Of a stretch of 64,000 bases of DNA, positions 44,000-58,283 are shown piece after piece. The DNA lies in the NCBI RefSeq assembly GCF_002934065.1, contig NZ_CP018049.1, positions 3,532,501 to 3,596,500 of the forward strand, read 5' to 3'. The notes beneath the pieces are model-generated. The model searched no databases and was not told the DNA's origin. It saw only the letters and a program-made list of their open reading frames with translations. The DNA comes from Pseudomonas orientalis. GTDB lineage: Bacteria > Pseudomonadota > Gammaproteobacteria > Pseudomonadales > Pseudomonadaceae. Position 1 is the stretch's first letter, and each line of letters starts with the position of its first letter. Both the position numbers and the translations under genes were made by a program.

Positions 44000-46405
44000 T
44001 CAGTCGCGCATCTGCCCGGGGGCGATGATTTCGCGCGAGCCGTTGGTGTTCATTGCGGTGACGACGCCGGCGTGTTCCATGGCTTCGATCATGCGGGCGG
44101 CGCGGTTGTAGCCGATCTTCAGCTTGCGTTGCACGGCGGAGATCGAGGCACGGCGGCTTTCCAGCACGAACGCCACGGCTTCGTCGTAGAGCGCGTCGGT
44201 TTCGGCGTCATCGTCGCCACCCCCGCTGCCGCCGTCGAAGCCGCTGCCGGCCTCTTCCACGCCCGCGAGAATGTCGTCGTTGTATTCCGGTGCGCCACGC
44301 AGTTTCCAGGCTTCCACCACGCGATGCACTTCATCGTCGGAAACGAACGCCCCGTGGACACGGATCGGCAGGCTGGTGCCGGGCGGCATGTAGAGCATGT
44401 CACCGTGGCCCAGCAGTTGCTCGGCGCCGCCCTGGTCGATGATGGTCCGCGAGTCGATCTTGCTCGACACCTGGAACGCCATACGCGTAGGAATGTTGGC
44501 CTTGATCAGGCCGGTGATCACATCCACCGACGGCCGCTGGGTGGCGAGGATCAGGTGGATGCCGGCCGCACGGGCCTTCTGGGCGATACGTGCGATCAGT
44601 TCTTCGACCTTCTTGCCGACGATCATCATCATGTCGGCGAATTCGTCGACCACCACCACGATGGTCGGCAGCTTGGTCAAAAGCGGAGCTTCGTCGTGAA
44701 TGTTCTCGCGCTTGTACAGCGGGTCGGTCAGCGGCGTACCGGCGTCCTGGGCTTCCTTGACCTTGGCGTTGAAGCCGGACAGGTTACGCACGCCCATCTT
44801 CGCCATCAGCTTGTAGCGACGCTCCATCTCGGCGACGCTCCAGCGCAGGGCGTTGGCGGCGTCCTTCATATCGGTCACTACCGGGCAGAGCAGGTGCGGA
44901 ATGCCTTCGTAGATCGACAGCTCCAGCATTTTCGGGTCAATCATGATCAGCTTGGCGTCGTCCGGGCCCGACTTGAACAGGATCGACAGGATCATCGCGT
45001 TCACACCCACCGACTTACCGGAACCGGTGGTACCGGCCACCAGCAGATGCGGCATTTTCGCCAGGTCGGTGATTACCGGCTTGCCGCCGATATCATGGCC
45101 GAGGGCCAGGGTGACCGGCGATTTGAAGTTGTCGTATTCCGGGGTCGACAGCACTTCGGAGAAACGCACGATCTGGCGGTCTTCGTTGGGAATCTCGATA
45201 CCCACGGTGGTCTTGCCGGGAATCACTTCCACCACACGCACGCTGGTCACGGCCAGGGAGCGGGCCAGGTCCTTGGCCAGGTTGGAAATGCGGCTGACCT
45301 TGACGCCTGCGGCCGGCTGAATCTCGTAACGGGTAATGACAGGGCCCGGGTGAATCGAGTCCACCGACACTTCGACGCCGAACTCCTTGAGCTTGATTTC
45401 CAGCAGGTGGCCGACGGCCGCCAGGGATTCGGGCGAGTAGTTGAGTTGTTTCTTTTCCGCCGGGTCGAGAATCGAGATCGGCGGCAAGGTGCCTTCGACG
45501 GCGCTGTCGATGAACAGCGGCGCCTGTTTCTCTTTCTGCACGCGGTGACTGGGCTCGGGCGCCTTGGGCGGCGCGGGGGCGATCACCGGCGGCACCTGCT
45601 TCTCGCGATCGGACATGTGCTTGCTCAGGGCCTGTTCACGCTCGATCAGGCGCTCCTTGACCTTGGCCTGCTCGCGGCGGTCCGGCGTGCTTGGGGCCAC
45701 CACTTCGTTGACACGGGTGTCCACTTCACGCAGTTGCGCAACCATCTGCTTGCGCTCCACACGCGCCGCCCACCAACGGTTGGCGGCGCCCTGGAACAAC
45801 TCGAACAGGTCAAGGGTAATCTTGCCGGTCACGTCCATCACTTTGAACCACGACAGGTCGGTGAACACCGTGAGACCGAACAGGAACAGCGCGATGAACA
45901 TCAGCGTGCTGCCCTGGATATTCAGGGTGCGCCGCGCCAGATCGCCCAGGCTTTCGCCCAGCGCCCCGCCCGCGCCCGCCGGCAGACCGGTCGGTGCATG
46001 GAAATGGATATGGGCCAGGGCCGCGCCGGACAACACCAGGAACACCAGACCGATCAGGCGCCAGGAGAACAGCCAGCCGCTCCACTGCCAAGGCTCGTGA
46101 CGCTGGCGGAAAATCTGCCAGGTCTTGATCGCCAGCAACAGCGGAAAGATGTATGCGAAATAACCGAGAATCATGAACAGGATATCGGCGCTGTAGGAAC
46201 CCACCGGGCCACCGAAATTCTGCACGTCATCGATTTTGCTGTTATGGCTCCAGCCGGGATCGTCCTTGCCATAGGTGAGCAAGGCCATCATCAGGAACAG
46301 GCACAGCGCGCCGATTGCGATCAGCGCACCTTCCTTGAGTCGGTAATGCAGGTGCTGACGCCAGGCCGGCACGACTGCTGCTTTGGGTGTTGCGGCGGAT
46401 TTCTT
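44000..46405 (-). CDS. ftsK: DNA translocase FtsK
   Basis: This is an approximately 801-residue septal DNA pump. Four membrane segments lie in the first 190 residues, a proline/charged linker runs to about 300, and the motor has Walker [11 protein letters not shown] (near 460). The C-terminal gamma domain ([20 protein letters not shown], then [14 protein letters not shown]) reads KOPS sequences and activates XerCD at dif. The likely start is TTG at 46405 ([12 protein letters not shown]). It is first in the operon ending with cysG. Confidence 0.95.
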   Translation of the reverse strand, partial: KKSAATPKAAVVPAWRQHLHYRLKEGALIAIGALCLFLMMALLTYGKDDPGWSHNSKIDDVQNFGGPVGSYSADILFMILGYFAYIFPLLLAIKTWQIFRQRHEPWQWSGWLFSWRLIGLVFLVLSGAALAHIHFHAPTGLPAGAGGALGESLGDLARRTLNIQGSTLMFIALFLFGLTVFTDLSWFKVMDVTGKITLDLFELFQGAANRWWAARVERKQMVAQLREVDTRVNEVVAPSTPDRREQAKVKERLIEREQALSKHMSDREKQVPPVIAPAPPKAPEPSHRVQKEKQAPLFIDSAVEGTLPPISILDPAEKKQLNYSPESLAAVGHLLEIKLKEFGVEVSVDSIHPGPVITRYEIQPAAGVKVSRISNLAKDLARSLAVTSVRVVEVIPGKTTVGIEIPNEDRQIVRFSEVLSTPEYDNFKSPVTLALGHDIGGKPVITDLAKMPHLLVAGTTGSGKSVGVNAMILSILFKSGPDDAKLIMIDPKMLELSIYEGIPHLLCPVVTDMKDAANALRWSVAEMERRYKLMAKMGVRNLSGFNAKVKEAQDAGTPLTDPLYKRENIHDEAPLLTKLPTIVVVVDEFADMMMIVGKKVEELIARIAQKARAAGIHLILATQRPSVDVITGLIKANIPTRMAFQVSSKIDSRTIIDQGGAEQLLGHGDMLYMPPGTSLPIRVHGAFVSDDEVHRVVEAWKLRGAPEYNDDILAGVEEAGSGFDGGSGGGDDDAETDALYDEAVAFVLESRRASISAVQRKLKIGYNRAARMIEAMEHAGVVTAMNTNGSREIIAPGQMRD

Positions 46406-46905
46406 CAAAACGGGTCTTTTCCTGCGCCTTTTAGCGCGTCCATCTGTTGAATGACTGCACACGACTGCTCTATCCGAGCAGCTGAAAAATGACAAATGTT
46501 GCTGAATCTACTTTTTAACACTGCAGAACCCATCGATGAAATGGCGATAACGCCATGAACGCCGCATTGTACGGGTTTGCGTGCGCGATGCCACGTACTT
46601 GCCCATCACCCGGCGGCCTGAGCCGTTCACGTGTAGCAGCCTGTTCAATTTGAGCATGCATTGTCTTTGCTGACAAAGGCTTATGCGCTGTATTTACCAA
46701 TCAAGGCAAGCTTGGCAAATGGCCTGCATTGGCCAGACCCGATTACGACCGCACCTTATACGCAGAGTTGCAGAAACACCCTTACACGCTAAACCAGCCC
46801 GAGCAGCCATTTGCGCTGGCCCCGAGGCGCTGCGTCGACAATAATCAGGTCCTGGGGCAGGCGCCCGACCTGCCACTCCCCTCCCCTTCCGTAAGCCTGG
46901 ATGCC
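46406..46905. other. 500-bp gap between divergent ftsK and aat: no gene seen
   Basis: This stretch should hold the ftsK and aat promoters. The aat frame stays open 59 codons further upstream (to 46729), but that part is not like aat and has no ribosome site. Several pseudomonads carry trxB near here; no thioredoxin reductase or fragment is recognisable. I see no repeats or RNA genes. Confidence 0.6.
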
Positions 46906-47586
46906 ATGCTGACCTGGTTACAACGCGACACCCTGACCTTCCCGCCACTGGCCAAGGCCATGCGCGAACCCAACGGCCTGCTTGCCGCTGGCGGCGACCT
47001 GTCGGCCGAACGATTGATCCAGGCCTATCGCCACGGCTGCTTTCCCTGGTTCTCCGAAGGCCAGCCGATTCTCTGGTGGTCACCCGACCCACGCACGGTG
47101 ATCTTCCCCGACGAGCTGCACGTCTCGCGCAGCCTGGGCAAATTATTGCGTCAACAGCGCTATAGCGTGACGTTCGATCAGGATTTCGCAGCGGTCATCC
47201 AGGCCTGCGCGGCGCCTCGTGCGTATGCGGACGGCACCTGGATCACCGAAAGCATCCAGAGCGCCTATCTGGAGCTGCATCAGCGTGGTTACGCGCACTC
47301 CGTGGAGGTCTGGGACCAGGGCGAACTGGTCGGCGGCCTGTACGGCCTGGCGATGGGCCAATTGTTTTTTGGCGAATCCATGTTCAGCCGCGCCGATAAC
47401 GCCTCGAAATTCGGCTTCGTCACGCTGACCCGGCAATTGCAGGCCTGGGGGTTTGTGCTGATTGACTGCCAGATGCCCAATGATCATCTGCACAGCCTGG
47501 GCGCACGCGGCATACCGCGCAGCGAATTCGCCGGGTATCTGCGCGATCATTTGGACCAGCCCAGCTCGGGGCCGTGGGTTTCTTAG
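46906..47586 (+). CDS. aat: Leucyl/phenylalanyl-tRNA--protein transferase
   Basis: This is a 226-residue enzyme that adds Leu or Phe to proteins with N-terminal Arg or Lys, making them ClpS/ClpAP substrates. [20 protein letters not shown] and the [20 protein letters not shown] motif are family signatures. The start at 46906 gives [12 protein letters not shown] and a normal length. It heads the N-end rule cluster aat-bpt-infA with clpA-clpS on the other strand. Confidence 0.97.
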   Translation: MLTWLQRDTLTFPPLAKAMREPNGLLAAGGDLSAERLIQAYRHGCFPWFSEGQPILWWSPDPRTVIFPDELHVSRSLGKLLRQQRYSVTFDQDFAAVIQACAAPRAYADGTWITESIQSAYLELHQRGYAHSVEVWDQGELVGGLYGLAMGQLFFGESMFSRADNASKFGFVTLTRQLQAWGFVLIDCQMPNDHLHSLGARGIPRSEFAGYLRDHLDQPSSGPWVS

Positions 47587-47642
47587 GCGCCATCCGCGTA
47601 CCTGGCTTACACTTATTTCAAAGCTTATTCCGAGGGTTGATC

Positions 47643-48350
47643 ATGACCGAGTTGGCGCGCTTGAAGTTTTATGCCACTCAAGCCCACTCTTGCAGCTATC
47701 TGCCCGACGAGCAGGCCACCACACTGTTCCTCGATCCCAGCCAGCCGATGGACGTGCATGTGTACGCCGACCTGTCGGAGATGGGCTTTCGGCGCAGCGG
47801 CGATCACCTGTACCGGCCTCACTGCCAGAACTGCAACGCCTGCGTGCCGGCGCGCATCCCGGTCGCGCAGTTTTTACCGGATCGCAACCAGAAGCGCATT
47901 CTCAAGCGCAACGCCGACCTGACGGTAAACGCGGTCAAGCCGCAGTACAGCGAAGAATATTTCGACCTCTATCAACGCTACATCGAACAACGCCATGCCG
48001 ACGGCGATATGTTCCCGCCCAGCCGCGATCAATTTTCCACGTTCCTGGTGCGTGACCTGCCTTTTTCGCGCTTCTACGAGTTTCGCCTCGACGGACGGTT
48101 GCTGGCGGTGGCGGTGACCGACCTGCTGCCCAACGGGCTGTCGGCGGTGTACACCTTCTATGAGCCCGCCGAAGAACGCCGCAGCCTGGGGCGCTTTGCG
48201 ATTCTCTGGCAAATAGGTGAAGCGTTGCGCCTGGAACTGGAGGCGGTGTACCTCGGGTACTGGATCAAAAACTGCAAAAAGATGAACTACAAGACCCAAT
48301 ATCGGCCCATTGAGCTACTGATTAATCAAAGATGGGTAACGCTTAACTAG
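47643..48350 (+). CDS. bpt: Aspartate/glutamate leucyltransferase
   Basis: This 235-residue protein is an ATE-type leucyl transferase that adds Leu to N-terminal Asp or Glu. The N-terminal cysteine cluster [14 protein letters not shown] (about residues 60-73) and the CxYLPDEQA start are conserved. It completes the bacterial N-degron pathway with aat and clpS. It lies 56 bp after aat and before infA. Confidence 0.95.
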
Positions 48351-48450
48351 AACCCCTTGGCTTGAACACCCTTTTTCGGGCACAATGCACGCCGCTTTTG
48401 CCTGGCGCAGTTGCACCGGGCCATTCACTGGATACCGAGGGCTTTACTGC

Positions 48451-48669
48451 ATGTCGAAAGAAGACAGCTTCGAAATGGAAGGCACTGTCGTCGACACCCT
48501 GCCCAACACCATGTTTCGTGTGGAGTTGGAAAATGGGCACGTCGTAACCGCGCATATCTCCGGCAAGATGCGCAAGAACTACATTCGTATTCTTACCGGT
48601 GACAAAGTGCGCGTCGAGCTGACGCCCTATGACTTGAGCAAAGGGCGCATCACTTACCGCGCTCGCTAA
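48451..48669 (+). CDS. infA: Translation initiation factor IF-1
   Basis: This is a 72-residue OB-fold protein ([20 protein letters not shown]). It binds the 30S A site in initiation. It is intact, with all the usual conserved segments including [13 protein letters not shown] and the RITYR end. It is followed by a clear terminator. Confidence 0.99.
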
Positions 48670-48684
48670 GCAAGTCAATACAAG

Positions 48685-48710
48685 ACGCCCGGTTATGCCG
48701 GGCGTTTTTG
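48685..48710 (+). terminator. Terminator after infA
   Basis: CGCCCGG-TTAT-GCCGGGCG is a 7-8 bp stem followed by TTTTTG, 17 bp after the infA stop. A GTGTGTGT run follows it. Confidence 0.85.
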
Positions 48711-48745
48711 TGTGTGTGTGTTATTTACCTGACACCCAAAACCAA

Positions 48746-48834
48746 TGTGGGAGGGGGCTTGCCCCCGATGGCAGTGTGTCAGGCAACTGATCTGCTGCTG
48801 AACCACCGCTATCGGGGGCAAGCCCCCTCCCACA
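48746..48834. repeat. REPIN, TGTGGGAGGGGGCTTGCCCCCGAT type
   Basis: Full inverted arms enclose a spacer with GGCAGTGTGTCAGGC and a reverse-related part. It separates the convergent infA and clpA transcription units. Confidence 0.9.
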
Positions 48835-48870
48835 CTTGACCTTCGTTGATTTGACGACGGCATTTCAAAT

Positions 48871-48899
48871 AAAAAAGGCGCCTTTCGGCGCCTTTTGCG
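48871..48899. terminator. Terminator after clpA
   Basis: AAAAAAGGCGCC-TTTC-GGCGCCTTTT is a strong stem with A and T runs, 15 bp from the clpA stop (minus). It is bidirectional. Confidence 0.9.
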
Positions 48900-48913
48900 T
48901 TACTGCAGAACGA

Positions 48914-51184
48914 TCAGGCCATTTCAGCCGTGGTTTCGAAGTCGAAGGTCAGTTCGCCGTCCTTCAGATCGATATGCACCACGCCGCCATGGTCGGAAAG
49001 CTCGCCAAACAGGATCTCTTCGGCCAGCGGCCGCTTGATCTTGTCCTGGATCAGACGCGCCATCGGGCGTGCGCCCATTGCCGCATCGTAGCCACCTTCG
49101 GCAATCCAGCTGCGCGCCGCTTCGGTGACTTCCAACTGCACGCGCTTGTCTTCCAACTGCGCCTGAAGTTCGGTGAGGAACTTGTCCACCACGCTTTTGA
49201 TAACCTCATGACTGAGGCGACCAAATTGGATAATGGTGTCCAGACGGTTGCGGAACTCCGGCGTAAAGCTCTTCTTGATCACTTCCATTGCATCGGAAGA
49301 GTGATCCTGATGGCTGAAGCCGATCGAAGCCCGCGCAGCGGTTTCGGCACCGGCGTTGGTGGTCATGATCACGATCACGTTGCGGAAGTCCGCCTTGCGC
49401 CCGTTGTTGTCGGTCAGGGTGCCGTGGTCCATCACCTGCAGCAGCAGGTTGAAGACTTCCGGGTGGGCCTTCTCGATTTCATCGAGCAGCAATACACAAT
49501 GCGGCTGCTTGGTGATCGCTTCGGTCAACAGACCGCCCTGGTCGAAACCGACATAGCCCGGAGGCGCACCGATCAGGCGCGACACGGTATGACGCTCCAT
49601 GTATTCGGACATGTCAAAGCGTACCAGCTCGATCCCCATGGCCTTGGCCAACTGCCGCGCCGCCTCGGTCTTGCCGACGCCGGTCGGGCCTGCGAACAGG
49701 AACGAACCCACTGGTTTGTCCGGCGACTTGAGGCCCGCACGCGATAGCTTGATCGCGGTGGACAACGCGTCGATGGCCGCATCCTGGCCGAATACGGTCA
49801 GCTTGAGATCACGTTCCAGATTACGCAGCAGCTCCTTGTCGGAACTGTTGACGTGTTTAGGCGGAATCCGCGCGATCTTCGCCACGATGTCCTCGACCTG
49901 CGGCACGTCGATACGCTTTACACGCTTCTCAACCGGCTGCAAGCGCTGATAGGCACCCGCCTCGTCGATCACATCGATGGCTTTGTCCGGCATATGCCGG
50001 TCATTGATGTAGCGTGACGCCAGCTCAGCCGCCGCACGCAGGGCTTCATCGGTGTACTCGATGCCATGGTGCGCTTCGAAACGCCCCTTGAGACCGCGCA
50101 GGATGCCGATGGTGTCTTCAACCGAAGGCTCGGACACATCGACTTTCTGGAAGCGCCGCGCCAGGGCACGGTCTTTCTCGAAGATGCCGCGAAACTCCTG
50201 GAACGTGGTCGAGCCGATGCAGCGGATATCACCCGACGACAGCAACGGCTTGAGCAGGTTGGACGCATCCATCACCCCGCCCGACGCGGCACCCGCACCA
50301 ATAATGGTGTGGATCTCGTCGATGAACAGGATCGCCTGCGGGCGTTTTTTCAGTTCGCCGAGCAGCGCCTTGAAGCGCTTCTCGAAATCGCCACGGTACT
50401 TGGTCCCGGCGAGCAATGCGCCCAGGTCCAGGGAGTAGACGACACTGTTGGCCAGCAGGTCCGGCACCTGGTTGTCGACGATACGCTTGGCCAGGCCCTC
50501 GGCAATCGCGGTTTTACCCACGCCCGCTTCACCGACCAGCAATGGGTTGTTCTTGCGACGACGCGCGAGGATCTGCGCTACGCGCTCAACCTCCAGCTCA
50601 CGCCCCACCAGCGGATCGATCCGCCCCTGGCGCGCCAGTTCATTGAGGTTGCTGGCATAGGCATCCAGCGGGTTGCTTGAAGAAGAAGACTCACCGCCCT
50701 CGTCGTCCTGCATATCCTGCTCACCCTCGGAATGATCGCCGTGCCCGGGCACCTTGGAGATGCCGTGGGCGATGTAGTTGACGACATCAATACGGGCCAC
50801 GCTCTGCTGCTTGAGCAGAAACACGGCCTGACTTTCCTGCTCGCTGAAAATCGCCACCAGCACATTGGCGCCCGTGACTTCACGCTTACCGGAGCTCTGT
50901 ACGTGGAAGACAGCACGCTGCAATACCCGCTGGAAGCCCAGGGTTGGCTGGGTCTCACGGTCCTCGTCATGCACGGGGATCAGTGGCGTCGTGGAGTCGA
51001 TAAACTCCTGCAGGTCATGCTTGAGTTTGTCGAGGTTGGCGCCGCACGCACGTAGAACGGTGGCGGCAGCTTCGTTATCCAAAAGTGCCAGCAGCAGGTG
51101 TTCGACGGTCATGAATTCATGACGCTTCGAACGAGCCTCCTTGAAGGCAAGATTGAGGGTGACTTCGAGCTCGCGGTTTAACAT
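48914..51184 (-). CDS. clpA: ATP-dependent Clp protease ATP-binding subunit ClpA
   Basis: This is a 756-residue double AAA+ unfoldase that feeds substrates to ClpP. The N-domain (1-145) binds ClpS. First Walker A is GEAGVGKTA (near 215), second GPTGVGKTE (near 500). The usual C-terminal ClpP-binding loop lies in the D2 domain. It follows clpS by 29 bp on the minus strand. Confidence 0.98.
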   Translation of the reverse strand: MLNRELEVTLNLAFKEARSKRHEFMTVEHLLLALLDNEAAATVLRACGANLDKLKHDLQEFIDSTTPLIPVHDEDRETQPTLGFQRVLQRAVFHVQSSGKREVTGANVLVAIFSEQESQAVFLLKQQSVARIDVVNYIAHGISKVPGHGDHSEGEQDMQDDEGGESSSSSNPLDAYASNLNELARQGRIDPLVGRELEVERVAQILARRRKNNPLLVGEAGVGKTAIAEGLAKRIVDNQVPDLLANSVVYSLDLGALLAGTKYRGDFEKRFKALLGELKKRPQAILFIDEIHTIIGAGAASGGVMDASNLLKPLLSSGDIRCIGSTTFQEFRGIFEKDRALARRFQKVDVSEPSVEDTIGILRGLKGRFEAHHGIEYTDEALRAAAELASRYINDRHMPDKAIDVIDEAGAYQRLQPVEKRVKRIDVPQVEDIVAKIARIPPKHVNSSDKELLRNLERDLKLTVFGQDAAIDALSTAIKLSRAGLKSPDKPVGSFLFAGPTGVGKTEAARQLAKAMGIELVRFDMSEYMERHTVSRLIGAPPGYVGFDQGGLLTEAITKQPHCVLLLDEIEKAHPEVFNLLLQVMDHGTLTDNNGRKADFRNVIVIMTTNAGAETAARASIGFSHQDHSSDAMEVIKKSFTPEFRNRLDTIIQFGRLSHEVIKSVVDKFLTELQAQLEDKRVQLEVTEAARSWIAEGGYDAAMGARPMARLIQDKIKRPLAEEILFGELSDHGGVVHIDLKDGELTFDFETTAEMA

Positions 51185-51213
51185 AGCTTCACCTCATACC
51201 CAAGTGGTCGGCG

Positions 51214-51582
51214 TTAACCGTCCTTCTCGATTTCACAGAGTAGCGGATGCTGGCTTTCCCTGGCGTACTGGTTGACCTGCATGGCCTTTGTCTCGGCGAT
51301 GTCGCGGGTAAACACTCCACATACTGCCCGTCCTTCTGTGTGAACGGCCAGCATTACCTTGGTCGCCAACTCGCGGTTCAGGTTAAAAAACACCTCGAGC
51401 ACTTCGACCACGAAATCCATCGGTGTGTAGTCATCATTGAACAAAACCACCTTGTACATCGGCGGCGCCTGTAAAGCAGGCTTAGCCTCCTGAACAGCAA
51501 TGCCTGCAGAACCGTCGTCGTCATGTTCCTGATCCGGGCGATCCTGATTGAATGTTAGTCGAATCTGGCTATTTGCATGCAT
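51214..51582 (-). CDS. clpS: Clp protease adaptor ClpS
   Basis: This is a 122-residue adaptor that hands N-degron substrates to ClpAP. The core [21 protein letters not shown] and [19 protein letters not shown] hold the residues binding the N-terminal hydrophobic residue. The N-terminal 35 residues are less conserved. It forms a pathway with aat, bpt and clpA in this window and is divergent from cspD, as usual. Confidence 0.97.
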   Translation of the reverse strand: MHANSQIRLTFNQDRPDQEHDDDGSAGIAVQEAKPALQAPPMYKVVLFNDDYTPMDFVVEVLEVFFNLNRELATKVMLAVHTEGRAVCGVFTRDIAETKAMQVNQYARESQHPLLCEIEKDG

Positions 51583-51806
51583 GGAAAGAAAGGTTCGTCA
51601 GTGGTTCAAATACAGTGGTGGGGGCGACCTGTCAGATTTTCAACTCCAACCCTTTGGTCACCTTGACTATCGGCAAATCGGTGTTACAACCAATAGAGCC
51701 CACAGTGGGTAAAAAAGGTCCGCGCAGTCAACCTTATTTATTCGGGTTAGGACGGATAGACGGGATGATACTCCAGTGATGGAGTCTGGTGCAGAGGGAT
51801 AAGGGA

Positions 51807-52058
51807 ATGGCTAGTGGTAAGGTCAAGTGGTTCAACAATGCCAAGGGTTATGGCTTCATTCTTGAAGATGGAAAGGATGGCGACCTTTTTGCGCATTACT
51901 CAGCGATCCAGATGGACGGCTACAAGACACTCAAAGCGGGTCAGCCTGTCTGCTTTGAGATTATTCAAGGCCCCAAGGGCCTGCATGCTGTGAATATCAG
52001 CGCGCCCGTCTCCACTGAAGACGCCGCAAAAAAGGTACCTGCTCAAGAATCAGCCTGA
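51807..52058 (+). CDS. cspD: Cold-shock-like protein CspD
   Basis: This is an 83-residue protein with one cold-shock domain. RNP1 KGYGFI and RNP2-like LFAHYSAI bind single-stranded nucleic acid. The C-terminal tail after residue 68 is longer than in CspA, as in CspD. In E. coli CspD is a stationary-phase inhibitor of replication. The start MASGKVKW at 51807 has AAGGG just upstream; an ATG six codons upstream was rejected. Confidence 0.93.
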   Translation: MASGKVKWFNNAKGYGFILEDGKDGDLFAHYSAIQMDGYKTLKAGQPVCFEIIQGPKGLHAVNISAPVSTEDAAKKVPAQESA

Positions 52059-52086
52059 CCAGCATCGAGCAACACCTTAACAGGCA

Positions 52087-52120
52087 AACCGGCCATCCTG
52101 AGTCATCAGAGTGGCCGGTT
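52087..52120. terminator. Bidirectional hairpin between cspD and icd
   Basis: AACCGGCCA and TGGCCGGTT are a perfect 9-bp inverted repeat with a 16-base loop containing a smaller repeat. It separates two convergent genes. The T-run is weak. Confidence 0.55.
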
Positions 52121-52131
52121 GCTCTTCCCGT

Positions 52132-53388
52132 TTACATATGCTTGATCAACGCATCACCAAAGCCCGACGACGACACCAATGTCGCCCCCTCCATCAGCCG
52201 CTCGAAGTCATACGTCACGGTCTTGGCCGAAATAGCGCCGTTGGTGCCTTTTATAATCAGATCCGCCGCTTCGACCCAACCCATATGTCGCAGCATCATT
52301 TCCGCCGACAGAATCAATGAGCCCGGGTTGACCTGATCCTTGCCCGCGTACTTCGGTGCCGTGCCGTGGGTGGCCTCGAACATGGCCACGGTGTCCGACA
52401 GGTTGGCGCCCGGCGCGATACCGATGCCGCCCACTTCCGCCGCGAGGGCGTCGGACAAGTAGTCGCCGTTGAGGTTGAGCGTGGCGATCACATCATATTC
52501 AGCCGGACGCAGCAGGATCTGCTGGAGCATCGCATCGGCGATTGCATCCTTGACCACCACATTCTTGCCGGTCCTGGGGTTCTTGAACTGCATCCACGGC
52601 CCGCCATCGAGCAGGGTCGCGCCGAACTCCTCAGCCGCCACTTCGTAGGCCCATTCCTTGAAGGCACCTTCGGTGAACTTCATGATGTTGCCTTTGTGCA
52701 CGATGGTCAGCGAGTCGCGGTCGTTATCCACCACATATTGCAGGGCCTTGCGTGCCAGGCGCTTGGTACCCTCTTTCGACACCGGCTTGACGCCAATCCC
52801 GCAGTCCTGGTCGAAACGGATCTTGGTAACCCCCATTTCCTCCTTGAGGAACTTGATCACCTTGATCGCCTCGGGCGAACCGGCCTTCCACTCGATGCCG
52901 GCGTAAATGTCCTCGGAGTTCTCACGGAAGATGGTCATGTCCACGTCCCCGGGCTTCTTGACCGGGCTGGGCACGCCTTCGAACCAGCGCACCGGGCGCA
53001 GGCACACATACAGGTCGAGTTGCTGGCGCAGGGCCACGTTCAGGGAACGGATGCCGCCGCCGACCGGGGTGGTCAGCGGGCCCTTGATGGACACCACGTA
53101 ATCCTTGACCGCGTCCAGGGTTTCCTGGGGCAGCCAGGTGTCCTGGTCGTAGACTTGAGTGGCCTTCTCACCGGCATACACCTCCATCCACGAGATCTTG
53201 CGCTTGCCGCCGTAGGCCTTTTCAACAGCAGCGTCGACCACCTTGATCATCACCGGGCTGATGTCGACGCCGATACCGTCTCCTTCGATATACGGGATGA
53301 TCGGTTGGTCAGGAACATTGAGAGAATGGTCTGCATTGACGGTGATTTTGTCGCCGACTGCCGGAACCTGAATCTTCTTGTATTCCAT
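52132..53388 (-). CDS. icd: Isocitrate dehydrogenase, NADP-dependent, homodimeric
   Basis: This is a 418-residue TCA-cycle enzyme converting isocitrate to 2-oxoglutarate. The substrate-binding region [14 protein letters not shown] includes the serine phosphorylated by AceK, and NLNGDYLSD is the metal-binding part. The start at 53388 ([14 protein letters not shown]) has GGAG upstream; a further in-frame ATG is four codons earlier. It is divergent from the unrelated monomeric enzyme gene idh. Confidence 0.97.
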   Translation of the reverse strand: MEYKKIQVPAVGDKITVNADHSLNVPDQPIIPYIEGDGIGVDISPVMIKVVDAAVEKAYGGKRKISWMEVYAGEKATQVYDQDTWLPQETLDAVKDYVVSIKGPLTTPVGGGIRSLNVALRQQLDLYVCLRPVRWFEGVPSPVKKPGDVDMTIFRENSEDIYAGIEWKAGSPEAIKVIKFLKEEMGVTKIRFDQDCGIGVKPVSKEGTKRLARKALQYVVDNDRDSLTIVHKGNIMKFTEGAFKEWAYEVAAEEFGATLLDGGPWMQFKNPRTGKNVVVKDAIADAMLQQILLRPAEYDVIATLNLNGDYLSDALAAEVGGIGIAPGANLSDTVAMFEATHGTAPKYAGKDQVNPGSLILSAEMMLRHMGWVEAADLIIKGTNGAISAKTVTYDFERLMEGATLVSSSGFGDALIKHM

Positions 53389-56108
<2,720 letters not shown>

Positions 56109-56128
56109 GGTTGTAACGATGCAAAGAA

Positions 56129-56150
56129 GCCCCGGCCGAGTGCCGGGGTT
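56129..56150 (+). terminator. Terminator after idh
   Basis: CCCCGGC-CGAGT-GCCGGGG forms a 7-bp stem followed by TTTCTGTTT, about 20 bp past the idh stop. Confidence 0.75.
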
Positions 56151-56223
56151 TCTGTTTCCACTGTTCAACTGAAGAAACCGGGTCAAATGGGCCTGCCCTA
56201 ACGCCAATCAGTCAGGGCTTTTT

Positions 56224-56323
56224 TGTAGGAGCGAGCTTGCTCGCGAAAAACGTCAACGATAACGCGTGCTTTCTGAATGAGCGCAGTGCCTGTGGGTTTT
56301 TCGCGAGCAAGCTCGCTCCTACA
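56224..56323. repeat. REPIN, TGTAGGAGCGAGC type, 100 bp, reversed copy
   Basis: This has the same arms and total length as the copy at 26161-26260. Its 46-base spacer matches the other one only after reverse-complementing, so whole elements, not only arms, are being copied. Confidence 0.88.
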
Positions 56324-56361
56324 GACGGCGGTGTACACTTAACAACGCAGCCGCGCCCAAA

Positions 56362-56533
56362 CGTAACCACGATGCGAAGCGAGCCGCTCTTGATCTGCTT
56401 TTGATCTCAGGCGCCCCGTTAAACCACGCTGGCCGAACGCAGGCTTGAATCCGTGGGTAACCCGGCAGGACGCCGGGTTAGCCGCACTGGGCCAGAGGCC
56501 GCCATCGGGGGCAAGCCCCCTCCCACATTTGGA
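56362..56533. repeat. Deleted relative of the 38.3-kb MITE-like element plus REP
   Basis: From CGTAACCACGATGCGAAGCG through the GGGTTAGCCGCACTGGGCCA end, the sequence follows 38361-38505 with few changes and lacks two CTTGAT repeats. It then jumps to GAGGCCGCCATCGGGGGC, which in the first copy lies about 200 bp further on. The terminal inverted repeats are not intact. The idh-nudJ gap (56109-56652) holds only this, a REPIN and a terminator. Confidence 0.75.
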
Positions 56534-56652
56534 CCGGGATCGACACTACATCCTGGTCGGCCCTGAGGCCATCAACAGGAGCAAGCTCCCACATTGCCTG
56601 CACAATCCTGACCCAAGAACGCACCGCCCCTCCCTTAATCCAGAGGCATCCC

Positions 56653-57099
56653 ATGACCTGGCTCCCCCACATCACCGTCGCCACCCTCGTCGAAGACAAC
56701 GGCCGTTTCCTGATGGTCGAAGAACTCAAGGGCGGCCGTGCCGTACTCAACCAGCCCGCCGGCCACCTGGACCCGAACGAAACCCTGACCGAAGCCGCCG
56801 TGCGTGAAACCCTCGAAGAAACCGGTTGGGACGTCGAAGCCACTGGCATCGTCGGCATCTACCTCTACACCGCCCCGAGCAACGGCGTGACCTATCAACG
56901 GGTCTGTTTCATCGCCAAGGCGCTGAAACATCACCCGGACTATCAACTCGACGAAGGCATCCTGCGCGCGCGCTGGCTGACCCGGGACGAGCTGATGGGC
57001 CTGCGCGACGACTGGCGCAGCGAGCTGATCATCCGCTGTATCGATGATTATCTGGCCGGCCAGCGTCACAGCCTGGAATTGATCCGCCCTTCTCTTTAG
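56653..57099 (+). CDS. nudJ: NUDIX hydrolase, NudJ-type
   Basis: This is a 148-residue protein. The Nudix box runs from GHLDPNE through REtLEETGW at about residues 36-58. E. coli NudJ (YmfB) acts on thiamin pyrophosphate and nucleotides. The same order nudJ-mnmA-hflD-purB exists in E. coli, so assignment is well supported. Spacing to mnmA is 59 bp. Confidence 0.93.
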   Translation: MTWLPHITVATLVEDNGRFLMVEELKGGRAVLNQPAGHLDPNETLTEAAVRETLEETGWDVEATGIVGIYLYTAPSNGVTYQRVCFIAKALKHHPDYQLDEGILRARWLTRDELMGLRDDWRSELIIRCIDDYLAGQRHSLELIRPSL

Positions 57100-57158
57100 C
57101 CTTGCGGGCCCAGGCCTGCTAGAATCGCGTCCTTTTTCAAGACACCCGTTGAAACCCT

Positions 57159-58283
57159 ATGCGTGATCCAGCCCCTTCTGACACACAAAAGAAGCGCGTC
57201 ATCGTCGGCATGTCCGGCGGCGTGGATTCTTCCGTTTCCGCCGTTCTGCTCATGGAGCAGGGTTATGAGGTGGAAGGCCTGTTCATGAAGAACTGGGAAG
57301 AAGACGATGGAACGGAATATTGCACCGCCATGGACGACCTGGCGGACGCCCAGGCCGTGTGCGACAAGATCGGTATCAAGCTGCACACCGCCAACTTCGC
57401 CGCCGAATACTGGGACAATGTGTTCGAGCACTTTCTGGCCGAATACAAGGCCGGCCGTACGCCGAACCCGGACATCCTGTGCAACCGCGAGATCAAGTTC
57501 AAGGCGTTCCTCGACTACGCCATGATGCTGGGCGCCGACCTGATCGCCACTGGCCACTACGTACGCCGCCGCGACATCGATGGCCGTACCGAACTGCTCA
57601 AGGGCCTGGACCCGAACAAGGACCAGAGCTACTTCCTGCACGCCGTCGGCGGTGAACAGATCGCCAAGACCCTGTTCCCGGTCGGTGAGCTGGAAAAGCC
57701 CGAAGTGCGCAGGATCGCCGAGAAACACGGCCTGGCCACCGCCAAGAAGAAGGACTCCACCGGCATCTGCTTTATCGGCGAGCGCCGCTTCAGCGACTTC
57801 CTCAAGCAATACCTGCCGGCACAACCGGGCGAAATCAAAACCACCGACGGTGAAGTGATCGGCCGTCACCATGGCCTGATGTACCACACCATCGGCCAGC
57901 GCCAGGGCCTGGGCATTGGCGGCTTGAAAGACGCCGGTGAAGAGCCGTGGTACGTGCTGGTCAAGGACCTGGAAAACAACGTGCTGATCGTCGGCCAGGG
58001 CAACGAACACCCGCTGCTGTTCTCAGGCGCCCTGCTTGCTTCGGACATCTATTGGGTCAACCCGATTGACCTGAGCGCCCCGCGCCGGCTGACCGCCAAA
58101 GTACGCTATCGCCAAAGCGACCAGCCGTGCACCCTGGAAAAAACCGCCACGGGTTACCGCGCCACCTTCGATGACCCGCAACGTGCGGTCACTCCAGGCC
58201 AATCCGTGGTGTTCTATGACGGCGAAATCTGCCTGGGCGGCGGCGTCATCGAAGTCGCGCAAGCCTGGAGCAACCCGGCATGA
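57159..58283 (+). CDS. mnmA: tRNA-specific 2-thiouridylase MnmA
   Basis: This is a 374-residue enzyme that thiolates wobble U34 of tRNA-Lys, Glu and Gln using sulfur from TusE. The PP-loop MSGGVDSSV lies near residues 18-26. Catalytic cysteines are in [12 protein letters not shown] (about 108) and [13 protein letters not shown] (about 205). Its sulfur donors tusDCBE lie at 34.9-36.2 kb. It overlaps hflD by 4 bases. Confidence 0.98.
   Translation: MRDPAPSDTQKKRVIVGMSGGVDSSVSAVLLMEQGYEVEGLFMKNWEEDDGTEYCTAMDDLADAQAVCDKIGIKLHTANFAAEYWDNVFEHFLAEYKAGRTPNPDILCNREIKFKAFLDYAMMLGADLIATGHYVRRRDIDGRTELLKGLDPNKDQSYFLHAVGGEQIAKTLFPVGELEKPEVRRIAEKHGLATAKKKDSTGICFIGERRFSDFLKQYLPAQPGEIKTTDGEVIGRHHGLMYHTIGQRQGLGIGGLKDAGEEPWYVLVKDLENNVLIVGQGNEHPLLFSGALLASDIYWVNPIDLSAPRRLTAKVRYRQSDQPCTLEKTATGYRATFDDPQRAVTPGQSVVFYDGEICLGGGVIEVAQAWSNPA

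Noticed and set aside
43979-46450. 823-codon plus-strand open frame opposite ftsK
   Set aside because: Antisense shadow of ftsK with His/Gln-rich translation and no domain.
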